The notes: generated from the letters alone by a model not told the origin. A stretch of 64,000 nucleotides of DNA from Algoriphagus boseongensis (GCF_004362805.1 NZ_SNYF01000009.1:1-64000); one strand, 5' to 3'. Counted from the stretch's first letter, positions 10,081-18,577 are shown. Numbers and translations are program-made.

Positions 10081-11346
10081 ATGCGAGTCATTCACTTAAT
10101 CCATATTTCTAGAAGATTATCTTATCTATTGATTTTGGCCAGTCTTCTGGCTTTTTCTTGTCAAAAAAGAGAGTTCCTCAAGGAATCCGGTCAACTCGAA
10201 TCTTTTGCTGAAATGGTTCAGGCTGGAGTAAAACCCATCGCATTTGGTCCGGCAATGACCGAAGCTGAAGCTTCGCTTTTTAAGGCAGAAGCAGAGCGAA
10301 TTGCAGGGAAGTATGGATTGGAAATTCTGCTGGAAACGGATTTTCCAGAAACTGATCTTTTCCCACTTACGGCTACACAAGAAAAGCAATTCTACATTTT
10401 GGGTAATTCCAATTCACTCTTAGCCTATCAGAGTTGGAAGGAGGAAGTGGAAGGATTGATTTCATCCCAAACATATACTAAAGATATCCGTCGCTCACTA
10501 AGCCGAAGACTGGGAAGATTGCTGGGCTATCCTACTGATCATATGAATGACCTTTTAGGAGAAAATTCAGCTTTTCGGGATGTGGAGGATTTTGGAATTC
10601 AGGGAAGTTCGGTGCATTGGTATTATCGGGATTTTCCAAAAGCCAAAAATTTCTATTCTGAAAAGTTGGGTTTGAATATTGCTTCCGAAACAGATTCTTC
10701 TGCAACTTTTCAATTAGCGGGGGATTCTTACTTGGTCCTTCATGCCTTGAAAGGTTCTGGATTTTCCGGATCAGAGCCCAAATCTGTAGCCCTTGCTTTA
10801 CTTTCGGATCACTTGCAGGGATGGTATCAGCACTTGTTGGAGCAAAATGTGACGATCAAGTATCCTTTAAAAGTCAAGCCAGGGGGTCCGCATGATGGGT
10901 TTGTGGCAGTTGATCCTGAGGGGTATTTGTTAGAGTTTGAAGCATTTTATCAGCATCCGGAGAATGAAATTCTCATTTCAGAATTGCAAAATTTAAGTCC
11001 TACTGCAACTTCCTTAGGTAAGGAATTTTCCTTCAAGGCAACCGTAGTTTGGTTGTACTACCAGGATATGCTTTCTGCTGAAAATTTTATTCAGGAAAGT
11101 ATGGGACTCACCAAAAGTGCTGATCAGGGCTGGGCAAAAATTTATAAAGCTTCGGAAAATGGCTTTATTGGATTGGTGGATGGGTTAAGAGGAATGAATA
11201 CCTATTCTCCCGAGAAGCTAGTCAAAATCGGTTTGGATTTAGAAAATCCCGGTCCTTGGGAAAATTACCTCAAAGCCAATTCAACCGATTCATTGCGCCA
11301 GGCTAGAACGTTTAGGGATGCAGGAGGATATATTTTTACTTTTTAG
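10081..11346 (+). CDS. Lipoprotein with two VOC (glyoxalase-like) domains
   Basis: The 421-residue protein has a lipoprotein signal peptide ending in LAFSC (Cys at about residue 27), so it is probably anchored in the outer or inner membrane facing the periplasm. A helical region follows (about residues 30-170), then two VOC-fold segments: one beginning VHWYYRDFPKAKNFY and ending EGYLLEFEAF, and a weaker one beginning VVWLYYQDMLSAENF. The first keeps the Glu-bearing end of a VOC metal site (LLEFEAF). VOC proteins include glyoxalases, dioxygenases and resistance proteins, and which activity applies here is unknown. It is divergent from the ABC operon. Confidence 0.75.
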   Translation: MRVIHLIHISRRLSYLLILASLLAFSCQKREFLKESGQLESFAEMVQAGVKPIAFGPAMTEAEASLFKAEAERIAGKYGLEILLETDFPETDLFPLTATQEKQFYILGNSNSLLAYQSWKEEVEGLISSQTYTKDIRRSLSRRLGRLLGYPTDHMNDLLGENSAFRDVEDFGIQGSSVHWYYRDFPKAKNFYSEKLGLNIASETDSSATFQLAGDSYLVLHALKGSGFSGSEPKSVALALLSDHLQGWYQHLLEQNVTIKYPLKVKPGGPHDGFVAVDPEGYLLEFEAFYQHPENEILISELQNLSPTATSLGKEFSFKATVVWLYYQDMLSAENFIQESMGLTKSADQGWAKIYKASENGFIGLVDGLRGMNTYSPEKLVKIGLDLENPGPWENYLKANSTDSLRQARTFRDAGGYIFTF

Positions 11347-11360
11347 TAAATAGGTTTTAA

Positions 11361-11379
11361 ACCACATAGAAACATAGAA
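11361..11379 (+). repeat. Left copy of 19-bp inverted repeat flanking the GxxExxY gene
   Basis: ACCACATAGAAACATAGAA here is the exact reverse complement of 11869-11887. Together the two copies bracket the GxxExxY gene. A small hairpin (GGTTC-ATTT-GAACC) follows immediately inside. Confidence 0.8.
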
Positions 11380-11427
11380 TTGGTTCATTTGAACCCACCT
11401 TCCTAATTATTTCTATTTTTCCTCGAG

Positions 11428-11826
11428 TCAATAGTATTTGTTGACAAAGGTTTTTTGACCCTGTTTGAAAAGGTTGGTTACATTGAAATTCAGAAGAATT
11501 CCCTTTGGAGCACGAAGAAGATTCATGTAGTTTATCACTTGTGCTTGATGAACTGGCAAGATCTCAGAAACAGCTTTAAGTTCGACTACCACTAAGTCTT
11601 CTATAAAAAAATCACACTTAAACATCCCTTCAACAGTATGCCCCTTGTACACAATTGGAATTTCCAACTCTTGTTTAAAAGAAATTTCTCTCTCGAAAAA
11701 CTCAATTGCTAGACATTTTTGGTAAACGCTCTCCAATAAGCCAGGTCCTATTTGCCGATGAACCTCAATAGCTGCACCCAAAATCCGGAAGGATAAATTG
11801 TCAATTTCCGCTCTTGAAGCTTTCAT
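11428..11826 (-). CDS. GxxExxY family (PDDEXK_3-like) protein
   Basis: This 132-residue protein carries the family-defining G-x-x-E-x-x-Y motif (GLLESVY at about residues 29-35) after IEVHRQIGPG. A PD-(D/E)xK-like core follows, in which CDFFIEDLVVVELKA supplies the acidic and E-x-K residues of a restriction-endonuclease fold. The family is widespread in Bacteroidota and cyanobacteria, and its biological role is not established. The gene lies on the minus strand between two plus-strand genes and is bracketed by perfect 19-bp inverted repeats at 11361-11379 and 11869-11887. This suggests a compact unit that can be gained or lost. Confidence 0.88.
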   Translation of the reverse strand: MKASRAEIDNLSFRILGAAIEVHRQIGPGLLESVYQKCLAIEFFEREISFKQELEIPIVYKGHTVEGMFKCDFFIEDLVVVELKAVSEILPVHQAQVINYMNLLRAPKGILLNFNVTNLFKQGQKTFVNKYY

Positions 11827-11868
11827 AAAAAAGATTAAACCTAAAACTCTAATTTAAGGCTTTTCACT

Positions 11869-11887
11869 TTCTATGTTTCTATGTGGT
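11869..11887 (-). repeat. Right copy of 19-bp inverted repeat flanking the GxxExxY gene
   Basis: TTCTATGTTTCTATGTGGT is the perfect reverse complement of 11361-11379. The distance between outer ends is 527 bp, about one gene. Confidence 0.8.
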
Positions 11888-12019
11888 ATTAGAAAAAATT
11901 CAAAGGTTGTGCAGGTCTCTTTTTAGAAAATCAGATAAAGTTTTTTTTGGATGGTTAAAGACCTTTGAGTCAATGTGGTAAATTGAAATTTCCAATTTTC
12001 CCTCTCAATAAATTCATTT

Positions 12020-13702
12020 ATGAAAAAAATCATACTCTTTGTTTTCTTTCTAGCTACTTCCTTTTGCACTTGGGCGACCGAATTGGTCAATTTGATTACT
12101 ACCTACCAAGCGGATAGGGGAGCGCTATCAAGATTGTACACCAACAGACTTTCGGAGGAGTATTTTTCCCGGATGGCCAGTTTTAATCAGGATTACCTGA
12201 AAACTCTTCAAGCCCAGAATTACGCAGCCTTATCCGAAGACGGAAAGATCGATTATGTCCTTTTCAGGAATTACCTGGAGGAGGAATTGGCAGTATTGGA
12301 TTTGGATCAAAGAGCATTTTCTGAAGTCAAATCTGTAGTTGCTTTTGGCAAACCCCTGGAAGAATTTGTGGTCGCCAGGAGAAGAGCAAAGCAGCCAAGT
12401 TCACAGGAATTAGCCGCTAGCTGGAATCAGGTAGCCAAAGCCGTGGATGCCCAGTTGAAATCTTTGCCTTCAAATGCCAAATATGATTCCTGGCAAAAGG
12501 CGGATCTGGCAGCTCAGGCTGTCGAAAGCTTAAATCGAGTGGTCAAGGAAGCCTATGATTTCTATTTTGATTTTGACCCGGAATTTACTTGGTGGATGCC
12601 AGAGCCTTGGAAGAAACTGGATGCCAGCATGAAGGCTTATGCGAAAGCACTGCGGGAGCATTACACGAATTCAGTCAAAGATGATGGAAGTGGCATCATA
12701 GGTAAGCCTATTGGCAGGGAAGCTTTGGAGAAGCAGTTGGGATTTGAAATGATCGCCTATTCTCCAGAGGAATTGATCGCTGAGGCAGAAAGGCAATTTG
12801 CCTGGTGCGAAAAAGAGATGCTCAAGGCATCGAATGAATTAGGTTTTGGGAACGATTGGAAAGCGGCCTTGGAGATGGTCAAGGAAACCTATTTTCCAGC
12901 AGGAGCATGGCCGGCTGAAGTTGTTCGATTAGGAGAGGAAGCAATTGATTTGATGGAGAAGAATGATTGGATTACCATTCCTCCTTTGGCTAAAGAGACC
13001 TGGAGAACGACCATGATCTCTGCGGAAAGGCAGCGGGTGAGTCCTTTCTTCCTCGGAGGAGAGGTAATTCAGATTGCTTATCCCACTTCCGAAATGAGCC
13101 ATGATGACAAAATGATGTCCATGCGAGGGAATAATCCCCACTTTTCCAGAGCTACTGTCCAGCATGAATTGATCCCTGGACACCACTTGCAGCAGTTTAT
13201 GAATCAGCGCCATATGACTCATCGCAGGATGTTTGGCACTCCGTTTTGGACAGAAGGATGGGCGCTGTATTGGGAGTTTGTGCTTTGGGACCGGAATTTC
13301 CCAAGGGATGCTAAGGATAAGGTCGGGATGCTTTTCTGGAGAATGCACCGCTGTGCCCGAATTATTTTCTCCTTGAATTACCACCTTGGCAAAATGACTC
13401 CTCAGCAATGCATCGATTTGCTGGTAGATAAAGTGGGTCATGAGAGGGCCAATGCAGAGGCTGAAGTGCGAAGATCATTTGAAGGAAATTATGGTCCCTT
13501 GTATCAGATTGCCTACATGATCGGAGCCTTGGAAATATATTCTCTGAGGAAAGAAATGGTAGAATCAGGAAAAATGCCAGAGAAAGAATTCCACGATTTG
13601 ATTATGACCCAAAACGCAATGCCGATTGAAATCCTGAGAGCAAAAGTGACAGGAAAACCATTGGATAAAAATCACAAAGCCAGTTGGAAGTTTTTGGATT
13701 GA
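12020..13702 (+). CDS. DUF885 family secreted metallopeptidase-like protein
   Basis: The 560-residue protein begins with a signal peptide (cleavage after CTWA) and matches the DUF885 family in length and in its zinc-binding signature, HELIPGHH, at about residues 389-396. Downstream the sequence FWTEGWALYWEF supplies the third, glutamate ligand. These are the two helices of a gluzincin-type site, so peptidase activity in the periplasm or outside the cell is likely, with unknown substrate. It is a single-gene unit with its own terminator at 13758-13781. DUF885 proteins are common in Bacteroidota, often in several copies per genome. Confidence 0.88.
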   Translation: MKKIILFVFFLATSFCTWATELVNLITTYQADRGALSRLYTNRLSEEYFSRMASFNQDYLKTLQAQNYAALSEDGKIDYVLFRNYLEEELAVLDLDQRAFSEVKSVVAFGKPLEEFVVARRRAKQPSSQELAASWNQVAKAVDAQLKSLPSNAKYDSWQKADLAAQAVESLNRVVKEAYDFYFDFDPEFTWWMPEPWKKLDASMKAYAKALREHYTNSVKDDGSGIIGKPIGREALEKQLGFEMIAYSPEELIAEAERQFAWCEKEMLKASNELGFGNDWKAALEMVKETYFPAGAWPAEVVRLGEEAIDLMEKNDWITIPPLAKETWRTTMISAERQRVSPFFLGGEVIQIAYPTSEMSHDDKMMSMRGNNPHFSRATVQHELIPGHHLQQFMNQRHMTHRRMFGTPFWTEGWALYWEFVLWDRNFPRDAKDKVGMLFWRMHRCARIIFSLNYHLGKMTPQQCIDLLVDKVGHERANAEAEVRRSFEGNYGPLYQIAYMIGALEIYSLRKEMVESGKMPEKEFHDLIMTQNAMPIEILRAKVTGKPLDKNHKASWKFLD

Positions 13703-13757
13703 ATTATTTCCCGCTGATTTTCACAGAAAAGGAAATAGATATTCGCAGATTCAAAAG

Positions 13758-13781
13758 AAGGAAGGTTATTCAGCCTTCCTT
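13758..13781 (+). terminator. Rho-independent terminator after the DUF885 gene
   Basis: The 8-bp stem AAGGAAGG/CCTTCCTT has an 8-nt loop and is followed by a short T run. It ends the DUF885 transcript before the toxin-antitoxin pair. Just before it, 13708-13755 resembles the degenerate cgcagatt/cacagaaa filler seen between many Bacteroidota genes. Confidence 0.7.
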
Positions 13782-13888
13782 TTTGTGTTTCCCAGCATGA
13801 ACTTTTGCTAGTTGATCTATTATTTACCAAACCCCAAATCCGGGAAAAAACGTAAATTGGGTTAATTTCCAATTTTAATTCATTTGCC

Positions 13889-14104
13889 ATGAACGCTGAA
13901 AAACTTAAGCTGACCATCATCCAAAGGGTCATGAAAATCGATAGCAAATCTTCTTTGGAGCGGATTGAGGAGCTATTGATCCGGGAGGAAATGCAAAGAA
14001 GGGCAGATGAATCCATTGAGGACATCAAAGCTGGAAGAGTACATTCATTGGAAGAGTTTAAACAAATGAATGAAAAATGGCTGAAAGAGAGAGGTTTAAA
14101 GTAA
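13889..14104 (+). CDS. Antitoxin-like protein of a RelE/ParE-type pair
   Basis: This 71-residue protein is strongly charged and almost entirely helical in character (KSSLERIEELLIREEMQRRADESIEDI), without an obvious DNA-binding domain. It precedes and overlaps by 28 nt a RelE/ParE-fold gene, which is the standard antitoxin-first layout. The C-terminal half (AGRVHSLEEFKQMNEKWLKERG) resembles the toxin-wrapping tails of such antitoxins. The assignment rests on position and size rather than a named family. Confidence 0.7.
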   Translation: MNAEKLKLTIIQRVMKIDSKSSLERIEELLIREEMQRRADESIEDIKAGRVHSLEEFKQMNEKWLKERGLK

Positions 14105-14421
14105 TCTTGACCAGGTCAAGTATTTTAAGATTTAAAGACGAGATTTTTCCTTACCTCCTAGATAATTTTACCGCCAAGCGTGTTCTTGAAATCGAGGAGG
14201 AGTTGTTTGAAAAAGTTGATTCTCTAGAGTTTTTTCCATATCGAAGTACTAGAGAAGCCTCCTTAATTGACGATCCTAAAGAATTTCGCTTCTTACTTTA
14301 TCAGGCAAGCCAAAAATTTGAATTGAAAATTTTGTTTTATATCGATGAATTGGAAAAAAAGGTATATGTCACCGATTTCTTTCATACACTTAAAGATCCC
14401 TCGAAAATCAAATCCAATTAA
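14077..14421 (+). CDS. RelE/ParE family toxin
   Basis: This 114-residue protein has the alpha-alpha-beta-beta-beta pattern of the RelE/ParE superfamily. A helical N-terminal half ends in SLEFFPYRSTREAS, and three strands follow (FRFLLYQ, LKILFYIDE, KVYVTDFFH) with the usual closing FF/H. Members either cleave ribosome-bound mRNA or poison gyrase; which applies here cannot be decided. Its ATG lies inside the antitoxin gene, so the two are translationally coupled, and a strong terminator follows directly. The pair is isolated between terminators, as expected for a self-contained module. Confidence 0.75.
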   Translation: MAERERFKVILTRSSILRFKDEIFPYLLDNFTAKRVLEIEEELFEKVDSLEFFPYRSTREASLIDDPKEFRFLLYQASQKFELKILFYIDELEKKVYVTDFFHTLKDPSKIKSN

Positions 14422-14423
14422 TA

Positions 14424-14449
14424 AAGGAAGGCCAAATCGCCTTCCTTTT
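14424..14449 (+). terminator. Rho-independent terminator after the toxin gene
   Basis: A perfect 10-bp stem (AAAGGAAGGC/GCCTTCCTTT) with a 6-nt loop is followed by T residues, 3 nt after the toxin stop codon. It lies upstream of the convergent minus-strand ECF-sigma locus. Confidence 0.8.
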
Positions 14450-14469
14450 TTCATGTGAATAGGTTTGAG

Positions 14470-15213
14470 TTATTCCGGCATGTTTTTCAGCTTGATGACC
14501 ACTACTCCATTTTTTCCATCAGCGCCATACTTTTCTAAGGCTTGTTCCCCCTTCAGTACAGAGACACTTTCGATGTCTTTCGGGTCAATCTGCTCGAAGG
14601 AAAGCACCTTCTTCATTCCGCTCTTGGTTTCCAAAAAGTAAAGCGGTTGCTCTCCATTTCCATTTACACTCACGGCCACTTTTGGAGAAGTACTGATAGT
14701 TCCATTAACTGAAGAGGCCATCGGCACCCCGTCTACAATTTTCAAAGGGGCGGTACTTCCTGTTCCTCTGATGACATAGGTTTGTGATTTAGACAAGGTT
14801 TTTACCTGCTCAGGAGTCAACTCATTTTTTATTGCTACTAAAGTGCTCAGCTGTTTTTTCTTCAATTGATTTTCAAGATTTAGAACCATGTCCAATTGCT
14901 TGGAAACTGCCGCTGCGTCAATTTTATCCTCACCCAAAAGCTTTTTTAGCTTTGCATTCTCCTCATCCAAATCCCATTTCAGGGTAGAAAACTGGCCGGC
15001 ATTATCGGCATGGATTTTTTTGATTTTACTGGCTTGGGTTTCAGTTAGATTAAGCTTTTCTCGCATTTCCATGATTCGGTCAGCAGAATACAAATTGCTT
15101 TGAAACATATCTGAAGAAGCTTTAGCAGGAGCTTGCACATAGGTGTATGCACTCTGTGCTTTGACTATTCCTCCTACTAGAAATAAGGTCAGAATAAGGA
15201 ATATTTTTTTCAT
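14470..15213 (-). CDS. Periplasmic Spy/CpxP-like protein with TonB-plug-like C-terminus
   Basis: The 247-residue protein has a signal peptide (ends VKAQSA). A helical segment with Spy/CpxP-type LTETQASKIKKIHAD and LTPEQVK repeats follows (about residues 50-125), then a C-terminal part resembling the plug of TonB-dependent receptors. That part contains IVDGVPM and DIESVSVLKGEQALEKYGADGKNGVVVI, the standard plug phrasing. No beta-barrel follows, so it is not a receptor. It is the last gene of a probable operon with a small membrane protein and an ECF sigma factor. By analogy it could be a periplasmic stress or metal sensor for that sigma factor; this is inference from context. Confidence 0.72.
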   Translation of the reverse strand: MKKIFLILTLFLVGGIVKAQSAYTYVQAPAKASSDMFQSNLYSADRIMEMREKLNLTETQASKIKKIHADNAGQFSTLKWDLDEENAKLKKLLGEDKIDAAAVSKQLDMVLNLENQLKKKQLSTLVAIKNELTPEQVKTLSKSQTYVIRGTGSTAPLKIVDGVPMASSVNGTISTSPKVAVSVNGNGEQPLYFLETKSGMKKVLSFEQIDPKDIESVSVLKGEQALEKYGADGKNGVVVIKLKNMPE

Positions 15214-15243
15214 GAGATTAAAGTTTTGAAATAGTTGGTTTAG

Positions 15244-15564
15244 TTAAAATTCAGTCAGGAGCGAAGCCGTTGGAGACTCCCAGATGTCCATTTCGGTTGT
15301 TTCCTGAATATGAAACTGCAATTCTTGGTCAGGCCCCTCTTCCAAGGTGATGATCAGCACCTCTGGACTAGGTTGTTCTTGCTTTTCTTCGGAGGTGAAG
15401 AAAAAAGCCCCCAGCGCCAAGGATGCTGCTATTCCCATTGGAATCCACCATTGGATGTGGCTTTTTTTCTCCAACTCCGGAAATGGCGGAATCAGCAATT
15501 GCTCGTCCTGCTTGCGGATCTCTTGGAAGAATGCTTTTAATTCTGGGTCTTTATCAATTTTCAT
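15244..15564 (-). CDS. Small membrane protein, candidate anti-sigma factor
   Basis: The 106-residue protein has a cytoplasmic N-terminal part (about 45 residues), one membrane helix (IPMGIAASLALGAFFF) and a short acidic periplasmic tail. It is encoded between an ECF sigma gene and a Spy-like periplasmic gene, all on the minus strand. That position and topology suit an anti-sigma factor, although no zinc-binding anti-sigma motif is present. The ATG at 15564 is preferred to an upstream GTG at 15582, which lies in a degenerate cacagat repeat. Confidence 0.65.
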   Translation of the reverse strand: MKIDKDPELKAFFQEIRKQDEQLLIPPFPELEKKSHIQWWIPMGIAASLALGAFFFTSEEKQEQPSPEVLIITLEEGPDQELQFHIQETTEMDIWESPTASLLTEF

Positions 15565-15638
15565 AGGTCTCACAGATAGCACAGATGTGCACAGATGATA
15601 TAGTAAGTACTAGATCTTATTTAAACCTTTGCTGTTTT

Positions 15639-16121
15639 TCAAACCTCAAAGGCTTTTTGCCTCTCAATCCATTCTTTCAGTTTCTTTTTACCCCGGTCGT
15701 AGTGGGTTCGGATGGTTCCGATATGCAGCTGCAATACTTCCGCACTTTGCTCCAAGGTCATGTCGTGGTAAAAAACCATCAACAAAACTTCCTGCTGCAT
15801 TTTGGGGAGTTGCCGGATCAGCCCTTCGTAATCATCAGGAGGGGTTTCGATCTCCTCCCAGATTTCCCTCTCCGAGTCCAAGCTTTCCCATTTTCCCAAT
15901 TTTCTCAGCTCATCCATCGCTGTAAATCGGATGACTGAAAAAAGCCAGGTTTTGGGATGGGCTTCCATTTTTAGCTTCGCTTTTCCTTCCAGGATTTTTA
16001 GATATACTTGCTGAATCACATCCTTGGCCAACTCCCCATCAAACCCACAGCATTGGCGTGCCCATAAATAGGCTTCTCTGTGGTGCTGTCTGAGTAATGT
16101 TTCTAGTTGGCTTCGGTTCAT
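15639..16121 (-). CDS. ECF RNA polymerase sigma factor
   Basis: The 160-residue protein has the two helical regions of extracytoplasmic-function sigma factors. Region 2 contains AKDVIQQVYLKILEG and the -10-binding segment PKTWLFSVIRFTAMDELRK. Region 4 has a helix-turn-helix in MTLEQSAEVLQLHIGTIRTHYDRGKKKLK. Regions 1.1 and 3 are missing, as in the group. It is first in a minus-strand unit with a candidate anti-sigma protein and a Spy-like periplasmic protein, so it probably answers an envelope signal. Target promoters are not evident here. Confidence 0.9.
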   Translation of the reverse strand: MNRSQLETLLRQHHREAYLWARQCCGFDGELAKDVIQQVYLKILEGKAKLKMEAHPKTWLFSVIRFTAMDELRKLGKWESLDSEREIWEEIETPPDDYEGLIRQLPKMQQEVLLMVFYHDMTLEQSAEVLQLHIGTIRTHYDRGKKKLKEWIERQKAFEV

Positions 16122-16211
16122 TTATACTGGTTTATCAGCTAAAGCAGGAATTTATATGACAAGCTTTCAAAAAAAATTTAACTCCTAACTTTAAACTCTA
16201 AATTTCTACCC

Positions 16212-17111
16212 ATGTGGCCACAGCTCATTCGTCAATTCCGTCATTACCTCAAGCTGGAACGCTCCTTGAGCGAAAACTCTATTGATGCGTATACGGCAGA
16301 TGTAGAGAAGTTGGCTGGGTATGCGGAAAAAGAATTTCCAGGGAAAAGCGCCTTAGACTTGGAATTGGAGCATCTTCGCCGCTTTGTCAATGCTTTGGCC
16401 AAGTTGGAAATTTCGGCCTATACTCAAGCCCGGATCATCTCTGGGATCAAGGCTTTTTATCGCTTTTTGATGTATGAGGATAGAATCAAAGAAGATCCTG
16501 CCCAGCTACTGGAAGCACCCAAGATTGGCAGAAAACTCCCGGATACGCTGAGTTTTTTAGAAATAGAACAGCTACTGGAGGCTATTCCTTTGGGTGAACC
16601 CGAAGGTCATCGCAACCGGGCCATGCTGGAAATGCTCTACAGCTCAGGGCTCCGGGTCAGCGAGCTGGTCGAGCTGAAGAAAAGCCAGGTGTTTGCGGAT
16701 GTGGGATTTCTTCGGGTAGTTGGAAAAGGAAATAAAGAAAGGCTGGTTCCGATAGGAAAGGACGCCCTGAAGTATTTGAAAATCTACCAAGAGGAAGTCC
16801 GAGTGCATCAGACTCCAGCTAAAGGGCATGAGGAATATGTGTTTCTCAATCGTCGGGGACAGAAGCTCACCCGGGTCATGATTTTTCTGATCATTAAAAA
16901 GACCGCAGAGCAGGCTGGGATTAAAAAAAACATCAGTCCGCATACCTTCCGGCATTCCTTTGCTACCCATTTGATCGAAGGAGGAGCGGATCTGCGAGCC
17001 GTGCAAGAAATGCTGGGACACGAAAGCATTACCACCACAGAGATCTATACCCACTTGGATCGGGATTACCTCCGGCAAGTGCTCACGGAGTTTCACCCAA
17101 GAAAGGGGTAG
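16212..17111 (+). CDS. xerD: Tyrosine recombinase XerD/XerC type
   Basis: At 299 residues this is the standard length for a Xer recombinase, with a core-binding SAM-like domain (about 1-85) and a catalytic domain (105-299). All active-site residues are visible: R148 in SSGLRVSEL, K172 in VGKGNKERL, H244 and R247 in HTFRHSF, H270 in LGHESITTTEIYTHLD and nucleophile Y279. Xer proteins resolve chromosome dimers at dif with FtsK. Bacteroidota often annotate this gene as xerD, though XerC versus XerD cannot be settled from one gene. No dif-like site was recognised nearby. It is divergent from the ECF operon. Confidence 0.9.
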   Translation: MWPQLIRQFRHYLKLERSLSENSIDAYTADVEKLAGYAEKEFPGKSALDLELEHLRRFVNALAKLEISAYTQARIISGIKAFYRFLMYEDRIKEDPAQLLEAPKIGRKLPDTLSFLEIEQLLEAIPLGEPEGHRNRAMLEMLYSSGLRVSELVELKKSQVFADVGFLRVVGKGNKERLVPIGKDALKYLKIYQEEVRVHQTPAKGHEEYVFLNRRGQKLTRVMIFLIIKKTAEQAGIKKNISPHTFRHSFATHLIEGGADLRAVQEMLGHESITTTEIYTHLDRDYLRQVLTEFHPRKG

Positions 17112-17149
17112 GATTTCAGGAAAGGATCTCGAGATAGCTTAGGAAAGAT

Positions 17150-18337
17150 TTATTTGTCCTTAAAAGGATTGCTAAATCGCACGTCCGTCACCAAAGTCTG
17201 ATCCGTCAAGGTTTTTAGGAAATTCACCACATCTGCTTTTTGCTGGGCAGTCCAATTCAATTGTTGAGGCTGACCATTGGGTCCTTTGAGGGCATTGTTG
17301 AGGTTGGGATGATTTTTCACTCCACTATTGTAGTGCTCTACCACCTCTTCCAAAGTAGCAAACCGTCCATCATGCATGTAGGGAGCGGTCAATTCCACGC
17401 TCTTCAAAGAAGGGACTTTGAAAGTTCCCAAAAAAGCCGGATTTGGAATAGCCTCAAAAACTCCTTGATCTGTTGTAGAGGCAGCATCCAATCCGTTGTT
17501 GGTGGCACCTCGATCGGGATTGATAAAGGCCTCTGTAGAATGGCAACCTATACAGCCTCCACCACCTAAATTGGGAGGAAGGAAAAAGAGCTGCTTTCCA
17601 TTGTTTTCACTTACCGTAAAATTCGGAAAATTGGCTGTGGGGATATTCACTGCCTGTCGGCCGATATCGTATTTGCTGGTGACGCTGACTATGCTGCGGA
17701 CAAACTGGGCCAAAGCTTTGGCGATCTTATCCGAAGTGATGGAAGTACTTCCAAAAGCTTTTTGAAATAGTTCAGGGTAGTAAGATTGAGCCTGAACTTT
17801 GGCGACCAAGCCCTCCAAAGTCATTCCCATTTCCACAGGATCCTGGAAAGGCATCAGGACTTGTGCTTCTAAAGTGGCCGCTCGTTCATCCCAGAAAAAT
17901 CTTCCCCGATCATACCAGCGGGCATTGATCAGGGACATGGAGTGGCGTCGTGTTTTTCCTCCTGCAAAGCCCTGACTAAGCACCAGATCATCCGAAAATC
18001 CCTTTTCCTGCTTGTGGCAGGATGCACAAGAAATCGTACCGTTAGCACTGAGGGATTTGTCATAAAACAAGACCCTCCCCAAGGTCGCACCCGCATCGGT
18101 GGTCGGATTGGAAGTAGGGGTATTGTCATTATCCGTAGCAGCATTTTGCCCAGGACCAATCAAGGTATTCGTGCGCAAATGGGTTGGGATAACCAGGTTG
18201 GTATAGGAATAGGGCGTCTCGGGTAGATCTAGAGGGGAAACCTCAGCCTCTGGCTCGGGCTGAAGATCTAAATCCTGAGTACAGGAAATGACAAAAAAAA
18301 GAATTCCAACAAGTCCTAGTTTGATCAATCGTTCCAT
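17150..18337 (-). CDS. Di-heme cytochrome-c peroxidase (MauG/CcpA family) lipoprotein
   Basis: The 395-residue protein starts with a lipoprotein signal (FFVISC) and has two c-type heme sites, CASCH in the N-terminal half and CIGCH in the middle. This is the diagnostic arrangement of bacterial di-heme cytochrome-c peroxidases, which reduce hydrogen peroxide in the periplasm with electrons from cytochrome c. MHDGRFATLEEVVEHYNSG near the end is a strongly conserved family segment. The gene stands alone, convergent with xerD, with the attC-like repeats of the cassette array starting about 110 bp upstream of its start codon. It therefore marks the stable border of the island. Confidence 0.9.
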   Translation of the reverse strand: MERLIKLGLVGILFFVISCTQDLDLQPEPEAEVSPLDLPETPYSYTNLVIPTHLRTNTLIGPGQNAATDNDNTPTSNPTTDAGATLGRVLFYDKSLSANGTISCASCHKQEKGFSDDLVLSQGFAGGKTRRHSMSLINARWYDRGRFFWDERAATLEAQVLMPFQDPVEMGMTLEGLVAKVQAQSYYPELFQKAFGSTSITSDKIAKALAQFVRSIVSVTSKYDIGRQAVNIPTANFPNFTVSENNGKQLFFLPPNLGGGGCIGCHSTEAFINPDRGATNNGLDAASTTDQGVFEAIPNPAFLGTFKVPSLKSVELTAPYMHDGRFATLEEVVEHYNSGVKNHPNLNNALKGPNGQPQQLNWTAQQKADVVNFLKTLTDQTLVTDVRFSNPFKDK

Positions 18338-18447
18338 CCTGTTGAGTGGGTTTATGGGTGAATTGCTGGTAGGACTTAGGAAAGGAGCAAAGGTTTAATG
18401 GAGGGAAAAAATGAGAGGCGGAATTAACTTTATTTTAGAAAGTGGGG

Positions 18448-18577
18448 GCTAACGGGATTCAGCTTGGAGACGGCGGGCTTTCGGAGCTGTTTTCTTCCAG
18501 CCTACTCCTAACTTCTTAAAGACATTGATTTTCATAGTTACTCGGCACCGCCCGCTGTCTTCCAAGGTGATGTTAGC
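18448..18577 (-). repeat. attC-like palindrome A (end of third cassette)
   Basis: The 130-bp imperfect palindrome has outer boxes GCTAAC (18448-18453) and GTTAGC (18572-18577). The inner arms (18463-18478 with 18550-18566) match except for one wobble and one bulged base. Outer-to-inner spacers are 9 nt on the left and 5 nt on the right. It begins 13 bp past the stop codon of the secreted-protein gene. Confidence 0.75.

Noticed and set aside
16212..17111. XerD-type recombinase as the driver of the cassette array
   Set aside because: It is a standard-length Xer protein without an IntI-like tail, lies beyond the peroxidase gene, and has no palindromes next to it; the 455-residue recombinase inside the island is the better candidate.
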